From assembly GCF_017349315.1 (NCBI RefSeq), contig NZ_JAFMPP010000001.1, positions 372,001-436,000 of the forward strand: a stretch of 64,000 nucleotides of DNA. Direction: 5' to 3'. The notes below the pieces were generated by a model. That model was not told where the DNA came from. It worked only from the letters and a program-made list of their open reading frames with translations, and made no database searches. Below, one piece after another: positions 24,659 to 33,245 of this stretch; the stretch's first letter is position 1; every line of letters begins with the position of its first letter. This DNA comes from Jiella flava. GTDB lineage: Bacteria; Pseudomonadota; Alphaproteobacteria; Rhizobiales; Rhizobiaceae. Made by a program: the position numbers and the translations under genes.

Positions 24659-26541
24659 GATCCCTTTCCGGCAATGAGTTTCTGGCTTTCGAGGCGGAAG
24701 ACGACGGAGGGGCCGGGCAACACACGCGTCCGCAAGATTTCGTCGGCGCCCTTGGGATGGGCGTGCAGAAGATCGCCGCAACTCAAGTCGCCGGTGACGA
24801 CGTTGCTCGGGATCGCCCAGGGCTCGTCATCGAGATTGGCGAAGAGATGCAGCACTGCGCCGTCGCGCAAATGCCAGGCGACGACGAAAGCGAGAGTCTC
24901 GTCCGAGACGTGATACTCGCCGCCATGCTCCGGCAACGGGCCGGTGAGCAGCGGCACGATCAATCGCTGGCGCTTTTCGAGCAGCCCCCGCACGATCGCC
25001 AGCCGCCGCCGATAGGTCGGACGCGTCACCATCGACCAATCGAGCTTGGATGCTTCGAAGGTCGACACGGCGTTGGGGTCGGGGATCAGCTGGCGCGCAT
25101 CCTCGTCGTGAAAGGCCGCGAATTTCTTGAATTCGGCGCGTCGTCCCTCCCGCACGGCTTCCCCCAGTTCGCCGTCGAAATCGGTGAAAAAGCAGAAGGG
25201 ATGGGTGTCGCCATATTCCTCGCCCATGAAGATCAGCGGGATCTGCGGCGCCAGCATCAGGATCGCCTGCAGACATTCGACCACCCGGCGCGAGGCGAGA
25301 TCGGCGAGCCGGTCGCCGAAGGCGCGGTTGCCGATCTGATCGTGGTTCTGCAGGAAGTTGACAAAGGCGGTCGGCGGCAGATGCGCCGAGGAAACGCCGA
25401 CGTTTCGGCCGCGATAGTCCGAGTGCTCGCCCTGAAAAACGAAGCCGGTGGCGAGCGCCTTGGCCATCTGGGCGACACTCCGGCGTGAATAGTCGGCGTA
25501 ATAGCCTTCCTCTTCATGGGTCGCGAGGACATGGGCGGTGTGATGGAAGTCGTCGTTCCATTCGCCGGAGACAAGGATCGGCCGGCCGCCGTCGCGCTCG
25601 ATATGCCAGCTGATGTTGCGATCGTCCTCGCTGGTGATGTGGACGTGGCGATCCGGAAAATGCGCGCGCACCCGCGCCGCGAGCTCCTTCACCAGCGGCG
25701 TGTCGGTGGTGTCCTCGATCGAGTCGATCGCGTCGAGGCGCAGCCCGTCGATCCGGTATTCCTCGAGCCAGTAGAGCGCGTTGTCGATCATGAAGTCGCG
25801 AACCGGCTGCGCGTCATAGGCGATTGCCGCGCCCCAGGGGGTGTGGATCTCCTCGTGAAAGAATTCCGGCGCATAGGCGCCAAGATAGTTTCCGTCCGGC
25901 CCGAAGTGGTTGTAGACAACGTCGAGAAACACCATCAGGCCGCGCTGATGGGCGGCATCGATTAGCCGTTTCAAACCCTCCGCGCCGCCATAGGCCTCGT
26001 GCGGGCAGTACAGCAAAACCCCATCATAGCCCCAGCCGCGGCGACCGCCGAATTGCGCGACCGGCAGCAATTCGATCGCCGTGATGCCGGTCTCCTTCAG
26101 ATAGTCGAGCTTCTCCTCAATGCCCGCAAAGCTGCCGTCAGGCGTGAAGGTTCCGGTGTGGAGTTCGTAAAAAACGGTCTCTTCCCATGGCCGTCCGGTC
26201 CAGTCGGCGCTCTGCCAAGTATAGGCCTTCGGATCGACCAATAGCGAGAGCCCATGCACGTCGCCGAATTGGCGGCGCGACGCCGGGTCTGGCACGATAA
26301 GGCCGCTATCAAGGCGAAAGCCGTAAGCTTCACCCGGCTTGACCCGATCGGTCGTGGCCCGCCACCAGCCCTCGTCATCGCGCTCCATTGGCCAAAACTC
26401 GGACGCTTTGCCGGCCGTGTCGCCGATCGCGAGGTCGATCTGCGGCGCCGACGGCGCCCAGAGGCGAAACTCGGTGCGCCCATCGACAAATCGGGGCCCC
26501 CAGCTCGTGTCATATGCAAAGCGATCGGCAGATCGTGCCAT
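24655..26541 (-). CDS. treZ: Malto-oligosyltrehalose trehalohydrolase
   Basis: Hydrolyses the alpha-1,4 bond next to the trehalose end of maltooligosyl trehalose, freeing trehalose. The protein has 628 residues: an N-terminal carbohydrate-binding module (FRLWAPSAPQIDLAI), then a GH13 barrel with DVVYNHFGPDGNYL, GLRLDAIDSIED (nucleophile), HITSEDDRN (acid/base) and NHDQIGNRAFG. These match TreZ rather than glucan branching enzyme. It is the first gene of treZ-malQ-treY. The start at 26541 is by family fit; the ribosome site is unclear and an ATG at 26613 is possible. Confidence 0.95.
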   Translation of the reverse strand: MARSADRFAYDTSWGPRFVDGRTEFRLWAPSAPQIDLAIGDTAGKASEFWPMERDDEGWWRATTDRVKPGEAYGFRLDSGLIVPDPASRRQFGDVHGLSLLVDPKAYTWQSADWTGRPWEETVFYELHTGTFTPDGSFAGIEEKLDYLKETGITAIELLPVAQFGGRRGWGYDGVLLYCPHEAYGGAEGLKRLIDAAHQRGLMVFLDVVYNHFGPDGNYLGAYAPEFFHEEIHTPWGAAIAYDAQPVRDFMIDNALYWLEEYRIDGLRLDAIDSIEDTTDTPLVKELAARVRAHFPDRHVHITSEDDRNISWHIERDGGRPILVSGEWNDDFHHTAHVLATHEEEGYYADYSRRSVAQMAKALATGFVFQGEHSDYRGRNVGVSSAHLPPTAFVNFLQNHDQIGNRAFGDRLADLASRRVVECLQAILMLAPQIPLIFMGEEYGDTHPFCFFTDFDGELGEAVREGRRAEFKKFAAFHDEDARQLIPDPNAVSTFEASKLDWSMVTRPTYRRRLAIVRGLLEKRQRLIVPLLTGPLPEHGGEYHVSDETLAFVVAWHLRDGAVLHLFANLDDEPWAIPSNVVTGDLSCGDLLHAHPKGADEILRTRVLPGPSVVFRLESQKLIAGKGS

Positions 26542-26849
26542 AAGATCGGTCCCATTGCGGAAAGCTGATCGTGTTGTCCGGCGCTCGCGCCAGGACGGCG
26601 ACGGTTTCCCCAAGCGTCGGCCCCGAAGCGTCGGCGGTTTCGTGAACCATAACTAAAGCACGCCGAAAGGCTTCCACCCCGTGGCTGCCGGAAATTTCCT
26701 TGCCCGGCTCCGCCAGCGTTGCGTCGACAGACCGGCAACAGCCGCGCAGGCGGCCTGTTCCGCCGGCAGCGATGTGGAATCGGGTCGAGATCGCGCGGCC
26801 GCTCGGACCGGCGCTGGACGGCTGCCGACAACGCAGCGCGGGACGCGGT
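26542..26849. other. Intergenic region upstream of treZ
   Basis: About 308 bases between treZ (minus) and the end of the DUF4760-like gene (minus). It should contain the treZ operon promoter. I could not place one with confidence and see no gene. Confidence 0.4.
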
Positions 26850-27509
26850 TCAGCGTGCTCCGCGCCGGTACCACGCCGTCACCGGGCTCGCCTCTTCTTC
26901 GGCGACCTCGGCCTGCCAAGCGGTCTTCAATATCTCGAAATTGCGGTACAGCGGCCAGCGGTCGTCGTATTGGCTCCGCAGCGCGTCGATGTAGCTGCGC
27001 ATGATCTCATAATCGGCGATGTAGGATCGCTTGAACCATTGCTTGTAGAAACCTTCGTCGATGACGTCGTTGGCGATGGCGATGGCCACCGCCTCGGCAT
27101 CATTCGCCAGGTTGTTGATCGCCCGGCTGATCCGAAAGTCTTCCTCATAGGTGAGATCCTGCGGCTTGGCGAAGCGCGACAGGTCCGGCTGGCTGCGATA
27201 GGCTCTGATGATGATCGTGCGTGCCGTGATGTAGTCCTCGTCCCAGTTTTTCTGGGAAATGGCACGCCATGTCTCGGTCAGCCTGTTTGTCTCGCGCTGT
27301 GCTGCCGAACTTCGCTTGGAGGTATAGATCGCCGCGCCAAACGCGACAGCGGCCGACACCATGACGGTGACAGGGCCGATGACCGGGGAGAGCCTTTTGG
27401 CAAGGTCGGGAAATTCGATCGCGAGGACGATCAGACAGACCGAAAAGATACCCAGAACACAAGCGACGAAAAGCACGGCACCCCGAATCGGAGCCCCGAC
27501 GCCGTTCAC
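26850..27509 (-). CDS. Two-TM membrane protein, DUF4760-like
   Basis: A protein of 219 residues: two N-terminal membrane helices (about residues 9-32 and 42-62), then a cytoplasmic all-helical domain of about 150 residues. In that domain RTIIIRAYR, RAINNLANDAEAVAIAIANDVIDEGFYKQWF and a closing arginine/tyrosine-rich helix resemble the DUF4760 family, whose role is unknown. The GTG at 27509 is taken as start; it follows the stop of a 24-codon ORF by 2 bases and has AAGGA about 10 bases before. A longer reading from an ATG at 27563 lacks spacing for a ribosome site and overlaps that small ORF. No neighbour explains its job. Confidence 0.65.
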   Translation of the reverse strand: MNGVGAPIRGAVLFVACVLGIFSVCLIVLAIEFPDLAKRLSPVIGPVTVMVSAAVAFGAAIYTSKRSSAAQRETNRLTETWRAISQKNWDEDYITARTIIIRAYRSQPDLSRFAKPQDLTYEEDFRISRAINNLANDAEAVAIAIANDVIDEGFYKQWFKRSYIADYEIMRSYIDALRSQYDDRWPLYRNFEILKTAWQAEVAEEEASPVTAWYRRGAR

Positions 27510-27511
27510 CT

Positions 27512-27586
27512 TTACTTGTCCTTGGGCGGCTCGTCCTTCGGGAACAGCGGCAGGCCACCCCATCCTTCGCGGCTGACCGTCAGCAT
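27512..27586 (-). CDS. 24-residue ORF upstream of the DUF4760-like gene
   Basis: The ATG at 27586 is preceded by GGAGGA at 7 bases, one of the best ribosome sites in the window. The frame (MLTVSREGWGG, then LPLFPKDEPPKDK) ends in TAA two bases before the GTG start of the membrane-protein gene, a geometry typical of translational coupling. The peptide is amphipathic and ends in a lysine/proline-rich tail, with no membrane helix. It is too short to recognise. It may be a real microprotein or a leader whose translation opens the start of the next gene. Confidence 0.55.
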   Translation of the reverse strand: MLTVSREGWGGLPLFPKDEPPKDK

Positions 27587-27798
27587 CGTCCAGTCCTCCA
27601 AAATCGGTCGGGTGACACCTCCCGACCCTTCAGCTTTCACCGAATATAGGGTCGAGCAAAGCCGCTTGGTAGCTCTGTGGGCGCGCAACGGCCCAAACGG
27701 CCACGTCAGACCGAAGTAATCTCATATCCCCTGCAGATTAACGGAAACGAGTTCGAAGGCAAGTTTGAGATTTCAGGACAGGCTGCGGCGCTGCGTCA

Positions 27799-28869
27799 TC
27801 ATTGTCCCGCCACCCCGCGCACCAGATCGTGAATGAAGCCGAGCTTGGTCGTCACCGTCTCGGAGATGACAAAGGGATAAAGATCCTGATGACCCATCGA
27901 ACGGTTGAAGGAGTTGAGCGCCGCCGACAACGCCAGCCAGGCGTCGACGACCTGCCCGATCTCGACATCGCGGGCAAAGACGTCGAAATCGATCGTCGTC
28001 GTCAAAAGGCCGGCGTCGCGCACGCGCGGATCGACAACGACGCCCCACCAGTGGCCCGTCTCCAGCGTATCGACGATATGGAGATAATGCGCCCAGGTCT
28101 CGGCGAAATCCTCCCAAGCATGGGCGCCGGCGTAGGATGAGACGTATTCGTCCTGCCAGTTCGGTTTCGGGCCGTTCTGATAATGCCGCTGCAGCGCCTC
28201 GCCGTAATCCTCGGTGTCGTCGCCGAACATCGCCCGGCAGGCGTCGAGCGCGCCTGGATTGCCGTCGCGCACCAGCCGGTCCCAGTACCAATGGCCGACC
28301 TCGTGACGGAAGTGGCCGAGCAGGGTGCGATAGGGCTCGCCCATGGAGGTGCGCCGGCTTTCGCGCTCGGCATCGTCGGCTTCGGCCAGCGCGATGGTGA
28401 TCAGGCCGCGGTCGTGGCCGGTGATCACATGCGGCTCGCCGGGCGTTTCGGCCAAGACATCAAATCCCAGGCCCTCGTCCGCCTCGTCGCGGGTAAAAAG
28501 CGGCAGACCGAACTGCAGCAGCGTGTAGACCATCCGCCGCTTGGCGATCTCCATCTTCTGCCAGCGCACGACATGGTCGGGATCAGCCGGATCGGGAACG
28601 GTGACGTTGTGGCGGCAGGCCCGGCAGTAGCTGTCCGCGCTGTCGCCGGGCACCAACCAGTTGCAAACCCCATAGGTGTAGTTGGCGCAGTATTTCCAGG
28701 ATCCGCCGTCGGAATGGGTGCCGGCGGCGACGAAAATGCCGTCGGCGGGCTCCAGCGCGATCATCCGGTTCGCCTCCGACTCATAGCCGAGGGCGTGATT
28801 GCAGCGCTCGCAGACGACGTTTTCGAAAAACACGACCTGTGCACACGAGGTACAGGAAAAAAGCTTCAT
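27799..28869 (-). CDS. Zinc-ribbon putative metallopeptidase (COG4307-like)
   Basis: A protein of 356 residues. The N-terminus has two CxxC zinc-ribbon pairs (CTSCAQVVFFENVVCERC), followed by further cysteines (YCANYTYGVCNW and YCRACRH). The central part has HFRHEVGHWYWD, an HExxH metalloprotease site, and downstream acidic residues in WEDFAETWAHYLH that could supply the third ligand. This matches the family of predicted zinc peptidases (Pfam Peptidase_Mx, by memory). It has no signal peptide, so it acts in the cytosol. It is divergent from the transglutaminase/amidoligase gene with which such peptidases are often clustered. Substrate unknown. Confidence 0.78.
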   Translation of the reverse strand: MKLFSCTSCAQVVFFENVVCERCNHALGYESEANRMIALEPADGIFVAAGTHSDGGSWKYCANYTYGVCNWLVPGDSADSYCRACRHNVTVPDPADPDHVVRWQKMEIAKRRMVYTLLQFGLPLFTRDEADEGLGFDVLAETPGEPHVITGHDRGLITIALAEADDAERESRRTSMGEPYRTLLGHFRHEVGHWYWDRLVRDGNPGALDACRAMFGDDTEDYGEALQRHYQNGPKPNWQDEYVSSYAGAHAWEDFAETWAHYLHIVDTLETGHWWGVVVDPRVRDAGLLTTTIDFDVFARDVEIGQVVDAWLALSAALNSFNRSMGHQDLYPFVISETVTTKLGFIHDLVRGVAGQ

Positions 28870-29077
28870 CTGAGGATCCCGACGGCGCACCCGCGCCAAA
28901 AATCGTTGCGCGCATCAATGCTTAGCACCGCCGGCAGTTCCATGCCGTAGCGTCAAAAAATGAAAAAACAACGCCGCAGACACGATCGCGCACGCCTCGC
29001 ACCGTCATCGCCGCTTGCCGCAACGCCACGGAGCGATAAGCTTCACAGCCAACGAAACGGGACACACGAAAGCGACC

Positions 29078-32000
29078 ATGTCGATTCTTGCCGCGCTCAA
29101 TCATGTCACCCACTATAAATATGATCGTCCCGTCGCCATCGCTCCCCAGATCATCCGCCTCCGCCCCGCGCCGCATTCACGCACGCGGGTTCCCTCCTAC
29201 TCGCTGACAGTTACGCCAAAAGAGCATTTCATCAACTGGCAGCAGGATCCGTTCGGCAATTATCTCGCCCGCTTCGTCTTTCCGGAAAAGACCACCGAGT
29301 TCCGGATCGAAGTCGATCTTTTGGCCGATATGACGGTCTATAATCCGTTCGACTTCTTCGTCGAGGAAGCGGCACAGGAATGGCCATTCGACTATGATCC
29401 CGTCCTGAAGAGCGATCTTGCGGCCTATCTGGCCCCGGAACCTGCCGGGCCGTTGCTGCAGGCGTTCCTGCGCGATCTCGATCGCTCCGAGACCAACACC
29501 GTCGACTTCCTCGTCGCGCTCAACCAGGCGCTGGAAAGCCGCATCGACTATCTGGTGCGCATGGAGCCCGGCGTGCAGACGCCGGAAGAGACGCTGGAAA
29601 AGGCCTCGGGCTCCTGCCGCGATTCGTCCTGGCTGCTGGTCAACATTCTGCGGCACCTCGGCTTTGCCGCGCGCTTCGTCTCCGGCTATCTGATCCAGCT
29701 CAAACCCGACAAGGTGGCGCTCGACGGGCCGGCCGGCACCGCCCACGACTTCACCGATCTGCACGCCTGGGCCGAGGTGTTTCTGCCGGGGGCCGGCTGG
29801 ATCGGCCTCGACCCGACCTCCGGGCTTTTGACCGGCGAGAGCCACGTGCCGCTGGCGGCGACCCCGCATTATCGTTCGGCCGCACCGATTTCCGGCGCCG
29901 TCGACTATGCCGAGGTCGCGTTCGATTTTTCGATGTCGGTGACGCGGATCGAGGAACGGCCGCGCGTCTCCTATCCCTTTTCAGAGGAAAGCTGGCGGGA
30001 ACTCGATACTCTCGGCGAACGGGTCGACGCCGAGCTGAAGGCCAACGACGTGCGCCTGACCATGGGCGGCGAGCCGACCTTCGTGTCGATCGACGACTTT
30101 GAATCGGCCGAGTGGAATTCGGATGCGACCGGCCCGCGAAAGCGTGGTCTGGCCGACGATCTCATCCGCCGCCTGCGGGATCGGTTCGCGCCGGGTGGCT
30201 TTCTGCATTACGGCCAGGGCAAGTGGTATCCCGGCGAGACGCTGCCGCGCTGGACCTTCTCGCTCTATTGGCGCAGGGACGGCGCGCCGATCTGGAAGAA
30301 CCCGGAGATGATTGCGCGGGAAGCCGGCGAGGGCACGATCGGCCCGGCGGAATCCGAGCGCTTCACCCAAGCCGTCGCCAGCGCTCTTGGCGTTGCGAGC
30401 GACCATGTCCTGCCGGCTTACGAGGACGCCGCCTATTGGCTGCTGCGCGAGGCGCAACTGCCGGGCAATGTCGAGCCGACGGATTCCAAGCTCGAAGATC
30501 GCGAGGAACGGGCTCGCCTCGCCCGGGTGTTCGAGCGCGGCCTGCCGAACCCCACCGGCCACGTTCTGCCGATTCAGGCGTGGCAGGGCCGGGCGCGCGG
30601 CGTTCGTTGGTTTTCCGAACGCTGGACCACCCGCCGGCGGGGACTGTTCCTCGTGCCCGGCGACTCCGCCATGGGGTACCGCCTGCCCTTGTCGGCCCTG
30701 CCGCATCTTGGCCCGGCCCATTATCCCTTCATTCATCCGGACGATCCGACCCAGCCGTTTCCGCCGCTGCCGCCGCAAAGCCGCCAGCAATGGGGTCGGG
30801 TGGAAATGCAGCAGCATCGGGGCGGCACCGGTGGAGTCGGCGGCATCGGCCAGAGCCTCGATGGCGACGGCACGGCCCGCCAGTGGATGGCCCCGTTGGC
30901 GCCGCTGCCGGCGGATGGCGGCACCGGCGGCGGCCTGATGGCAAGCTTCGGCTCCTTTGCGCCCAGTTCCGGCGAGATCACCGGCGCGGTGCGCACGGCG
31001 CTTTCCATCGAGCCGCGCGACGGCAAGCTCTGCGTCTTCATGCCACCGCTCGAATTCACCGAGGCCTATCTCGATCTCCTCGGGGTGATCGAGGAGATCG
31101 CCGAAGCGGAGGGCCTACCGGTTCAGATCGAGGGCTACGCACCCCCGCCCGATCCCCGCCTCGCCGTCATCCGCGTGGCGCCCGATCCCGGCGTCATCGA
31201 GGTCAATGTGCATCCGTCGGCCTCCTGGGCGGAAGCCAAAGCGATCACCACCGGTGTCTACGAGGATGCTCGCCAATCGCGGCTCGGCACCGACAAGTTC
31301 ATGATCGACGGCAAACATGCCGGCACCGGGGGCGGCAATCATGTCGTCGTCGGCGGGGCGACACCGCTCGACTCGCCGTTCCTGCGCCGGCCGGACCTGC
31401 TGAAAAGTCTGGTGCTCTATTGGCAACGGCATCCGTCGCTCTCTTACCTGTTCTCCGGCCTGTTCATCGGCCCGACGAGCCAGGCGCCGCGCATCGACGA
31501 AGGCCGCCATGATCAGCTCTACGAGCTGGAAATCGCCATGGCCCAAATCACTCGGGACCAGATCTCGACCCCGCCCTGGCTGGTCGACCGGCTGTTCCGC
31601 AACCTGTTGATCGACGTCACCGGCAACACCCATCGGGCCGAAATCTGCATCGACAAGCTTTATTCGCCGGACGGGCCGACGGGACGGCTTGGCCTTGTCG
31701 AATTCCGCGGCTTCGAGATGCCGCCGGACGCCAAGATGAGTCTGGCCCAACAGCTGCTCATCCGGGCGCTCATCATGAAATTCTGGAAGACCCCGGAAGA
31801 GGGCAAGTTCGTGCGCTGGGGCACCAGCCTGCACGATCGCTTCATGCTGCCGGAATTCGTCTGGTCGGACTTCCTCGAGGTGCTGGGCGATCTCAACCGC
31901 GCCGGCTATCCGGTGAAGCCCGAATGGTTCGAGGCCCAGGCGGAATTCCGCTTCCCCTTCTGCGGGCGGATCGAACGCGAAGGCGTGACGCTGGAACTGC

Positions 32001-32509
32001 GCCAGGCGCTGGAGCCCTGGCATGTGATGGGCGAGACCGGAGCAATCGGCGGCACGGTGCGCTTCGTCGATTCCTCCGTCGAGCGGCTGCAGGTCAAGCT
32101 CTCCGCCTTCGAGCCGTCCCGCCATGTCGTCACCTGCAACGGCCGCGAAGTGCCGCTGACGATGACCGGCACGGGGCGCGACGCCGTCGCCGGCGTGCGC
32201 TTCAAGGCGTGGCAGCCGGCCTCCGGCCTGCATCCGACGATCCCGGCCCATGCGCCGCTCACCCTCGACATCTACGATCGCTGGTCGAAGCGCTCGCTCG
32301 GCGGCTGCGTCTATCATGTCGCCCATCCGGGCGGCCGCAACTACGAGACCTTTCCGGTCAACGCCTATGAAGCCGAAGCCCGCCGGCTCGCACGCTTCGA
32401 GGCCATCGGCCATACGCCGGGCGCTTACGAGCCGCGGCGCGAGCGGCCCGATCCCTCCTTGCCGATGACGCTGGATCTCAGACGGCCGGCGGGGCTCGCG
32501 ACAATGTGA
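29078..32509 (+). CDS. Transglutaminase-like protease fused to DUF2126 putative amidoligase
   Basis: A protein of 1143 residues. Residues 1-85 or so are the bacterial transglutaminase N-terminal beta domain ([18 protein letters not shown]). A papain-like core follows with the triad Cys180 (GSCRDSSW), His229 (DLHAWAEVF) and Asp245 (GLDPTSG). From about residue 320 runs the large DUF2126 region ([19 protein letters not shown] and [41 protein letters not shown]), classed as a putative amidoligase. No signal peptide. It is probably one component of a peptide-forming or peptide-trimming system with the ATP-grasp protein and second transglutaminase downstream. The start at 29078 is by family fit; the ribosome site is weak. 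Confidence 0.88.
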   Translation: MSILAALNHVTHYKYDRPVAIAPQIIRLRPAPHSRTRVPSYSLTVTPKEHFINWQQDPFGNYLARFVFPEKTTEFRIEVDLLADMTVYNPFDFFVEEAAQEWPFDYDPVLKSDLAAYLAPEPAGPLLQAFLRDLDRSETNTVDFLVALNQALESRIDYLVRMEPGVQTPEETLEKASGSCRDSSWLLVNILRHLGFAARFVSGYLIQLKPDKVALDGPAGTAHDFTDLHAWAEVFLPGAGWIGLDPTSGLLTGESHVPLAATPHYRSAAPISGAVDYAEVAFDFSMSVTRIEERPRVSYPFSEESWRELDTLGERVDAELKANDVRLTMGGEPTFVSIDDFESAEWNSDATGPRKRGLADDLIRRLRDRFAPGGFLHYGQGKWYPGETLPRWTFSLYWRRDGAPIWKNPEMIAREAGEGTIGPAESERFTQAVASALGVASDHVLPAYEDAAYWLLREAQLPGNVEPTDSKLEDREERARLARVFERGLPNPTGHVLPIQAWQGRARGVRWFSERWTTRRRGLFLVPGDSAMGYRLPLSALPHLGPAHYPFIHPDDPTQPFPPLPPQSRQQWGRVEMQQHRGGTGGVGGIGQSLDGDGTARQWMAPLAPLPADGGTGGGLMASFGSFAPSSGEITGAVRTALSIEPRDGKLCVFMPPLEFTEAYLDLLGVIEEIAEAEGLPVQIEGYAPPPDPRLAVIRVAPDPGVIEVNVHPSASWAEAKAITTGVYEDARQSRLGTDKFMIDGKHAGTGGGNHVVVGGATPLDSPFLRRPDLLKSLVLYWQRHPSLSYLFSGLFIGPTSQAPRIDEGRHDQLYELEIAMAQITRDQISTPPWLVDRLFRNLLIDVTGNTHRAEICIDKLYSPDGPTGRLGLVEFRGFEMPPDAKMSLAQQLLIRALIMKFWKTPEEGKFVRWGTSLHDRFMLPEFVWSDFLEVLGDLNRAGYPVKPEWFEAQAEFRFPFCGRIEREGVTLELRQALEPWHVMGETGAIGGTVRFVDSSVERLQVKLSAFEPSRHVVTCNGREVPLTMTGTGRDAVAGVRFKAWQPASGLHPTIPAHAPLTLDIYDRWSKRSLGGCVYHVAHPGGRNYETFPVNAYEAEARRLARFEAIGHTPGAYEPRRERPDPSLPMTLDLRRPAGLATM

Positions 32510-32516
32510 GCGGGCG

Positions 32517-32810
32517 ATGGATGTCGAGTGGGACGACGTGAAACGGCAAGCGACGCTGGCCAAGCACGGCGTCGATCTTCTCGTTGCCGCCCGAATCTTT
32601 GAAGGGCGGACACTCGACAAGCGAGATGACCGCGCCGATTACGGCGAGATCCGAACCGTGTCGCCGGGGATGGTCGGCGAAGAGTGCTATATCGTCGTTC
32701 ACACGATGAGACAGGGCCGACTACGCCTCATCACAGCCTGGAAAGGAGGCCTCCGTGACCGGCAGCGATATGCGGCGAGCCTCGCTCGAAGAACTCAAGG
32801 CGATGGATGA
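32517..32810 (+). CDS. brnT: BrnT family type II toxin
   Basis: RelE-fold ribonuclease toxin of 97 residues. It has the BrnT pattern: EWDDVKRQATLAKHGVDLLVAARIFEG, then DYGEIRTVS, then YIVVHTMRQGRLRLITAWKGGLRDRQRY, with the C-terminal R..RYA helix. Such toxins cut RNA and are silenced by BrnA. The ATG at 32517 is 7 bases after the previous stop and the last 56 bases overlap the antitoxin gene. Codon use and GC look like the surroundings. Confidence 0.85.
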   Translation: MDVEWDDVKRQATLAKHGVDLLVAARIFEGRTLDKRDDRADYGEIRTVSPGMVGEECYIVVHTMRQGRLRLITAWKGGLRDRQRYAASLARRTQGDG

Positions 32811-33027
32811 AGCCGGCGAACTCGCCCATCCAAGCAACAGCCCTGATGGTGAGGATCTCGGCGACAAATTCTGGCAGGATGCCGAATTGCATCCACCGCG
32901 AACGACGGCGGTGGTATCCTTGACGCTTAGTCAAAGTACGATTGACTTCTTCAAAGGCCGAGCCAACGATCCCGAGAGCACGATGAGCGACATCCTCGAA
33001 GCTTATGTCGCCAGCCATAATTCCTAA
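32755..33027 (+). CDS. brnA: BrnA-like antitoxin
   Basis: A 90-residue protein starting at a GTG with a near-perfect AAAGGAGG site 5 bases upstream, inside the toxin gene. The N-terminal part is acidic and toxin-binding-like (ASLEELKAMDEAGEL, PDGEDLGDKFWQDAEL). The C-terminal part has VVSLTLSQSTIDFFKGRA, a ribbon-helix-helix-like DNA-binding segment that would autoregulate the pair. Symbol by position and pattern. Confidence 0.75.
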   Translation: MTGSDMRRASLEELKAMDEAGELAHPSNSPDGEDLGDKFWQDAELHPPRTTAVVSLTLSQSTIDFFKGRANDPESTMSDILEAYVASHNS

Positions 33028-33115
33028 CGGCAGCTGAAGCCTTCAGACCGCTTTCTCAGCGCTGCGCGTCGTTCCTTTCGATGGCCCGTCTTCTTGATAC
33101 GCCGAGGGTGCTATA

Positions 33116-33217
33116 GAGCATGTTGCCGAAACGTTGCATGACGTTTCGGATCACATCATGCGGCTTGCCGAAGACTTGGAGCGCAATGGCCATTCCGGTT
33201 CATCGCATTCTGCTCTA
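33116..33217 (+). repeat. Intergenic palindromic repeat, family A, copy 2
   Basis: Partner of 9302-9404 in the same orientation: the same GAGCATG start, CCGAAACGT...ACGTTTCGG hairpin, TCACATCATGCGG and ATTCCGGTTCATCGCATTCTGCTCTA end. It separates the BrnTA pair from the ATP-grasp gene. Confidence 0.8.
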
Positions 33218-33245
33218 GCGGAATTATCACTCTTTCATTGCCCGG

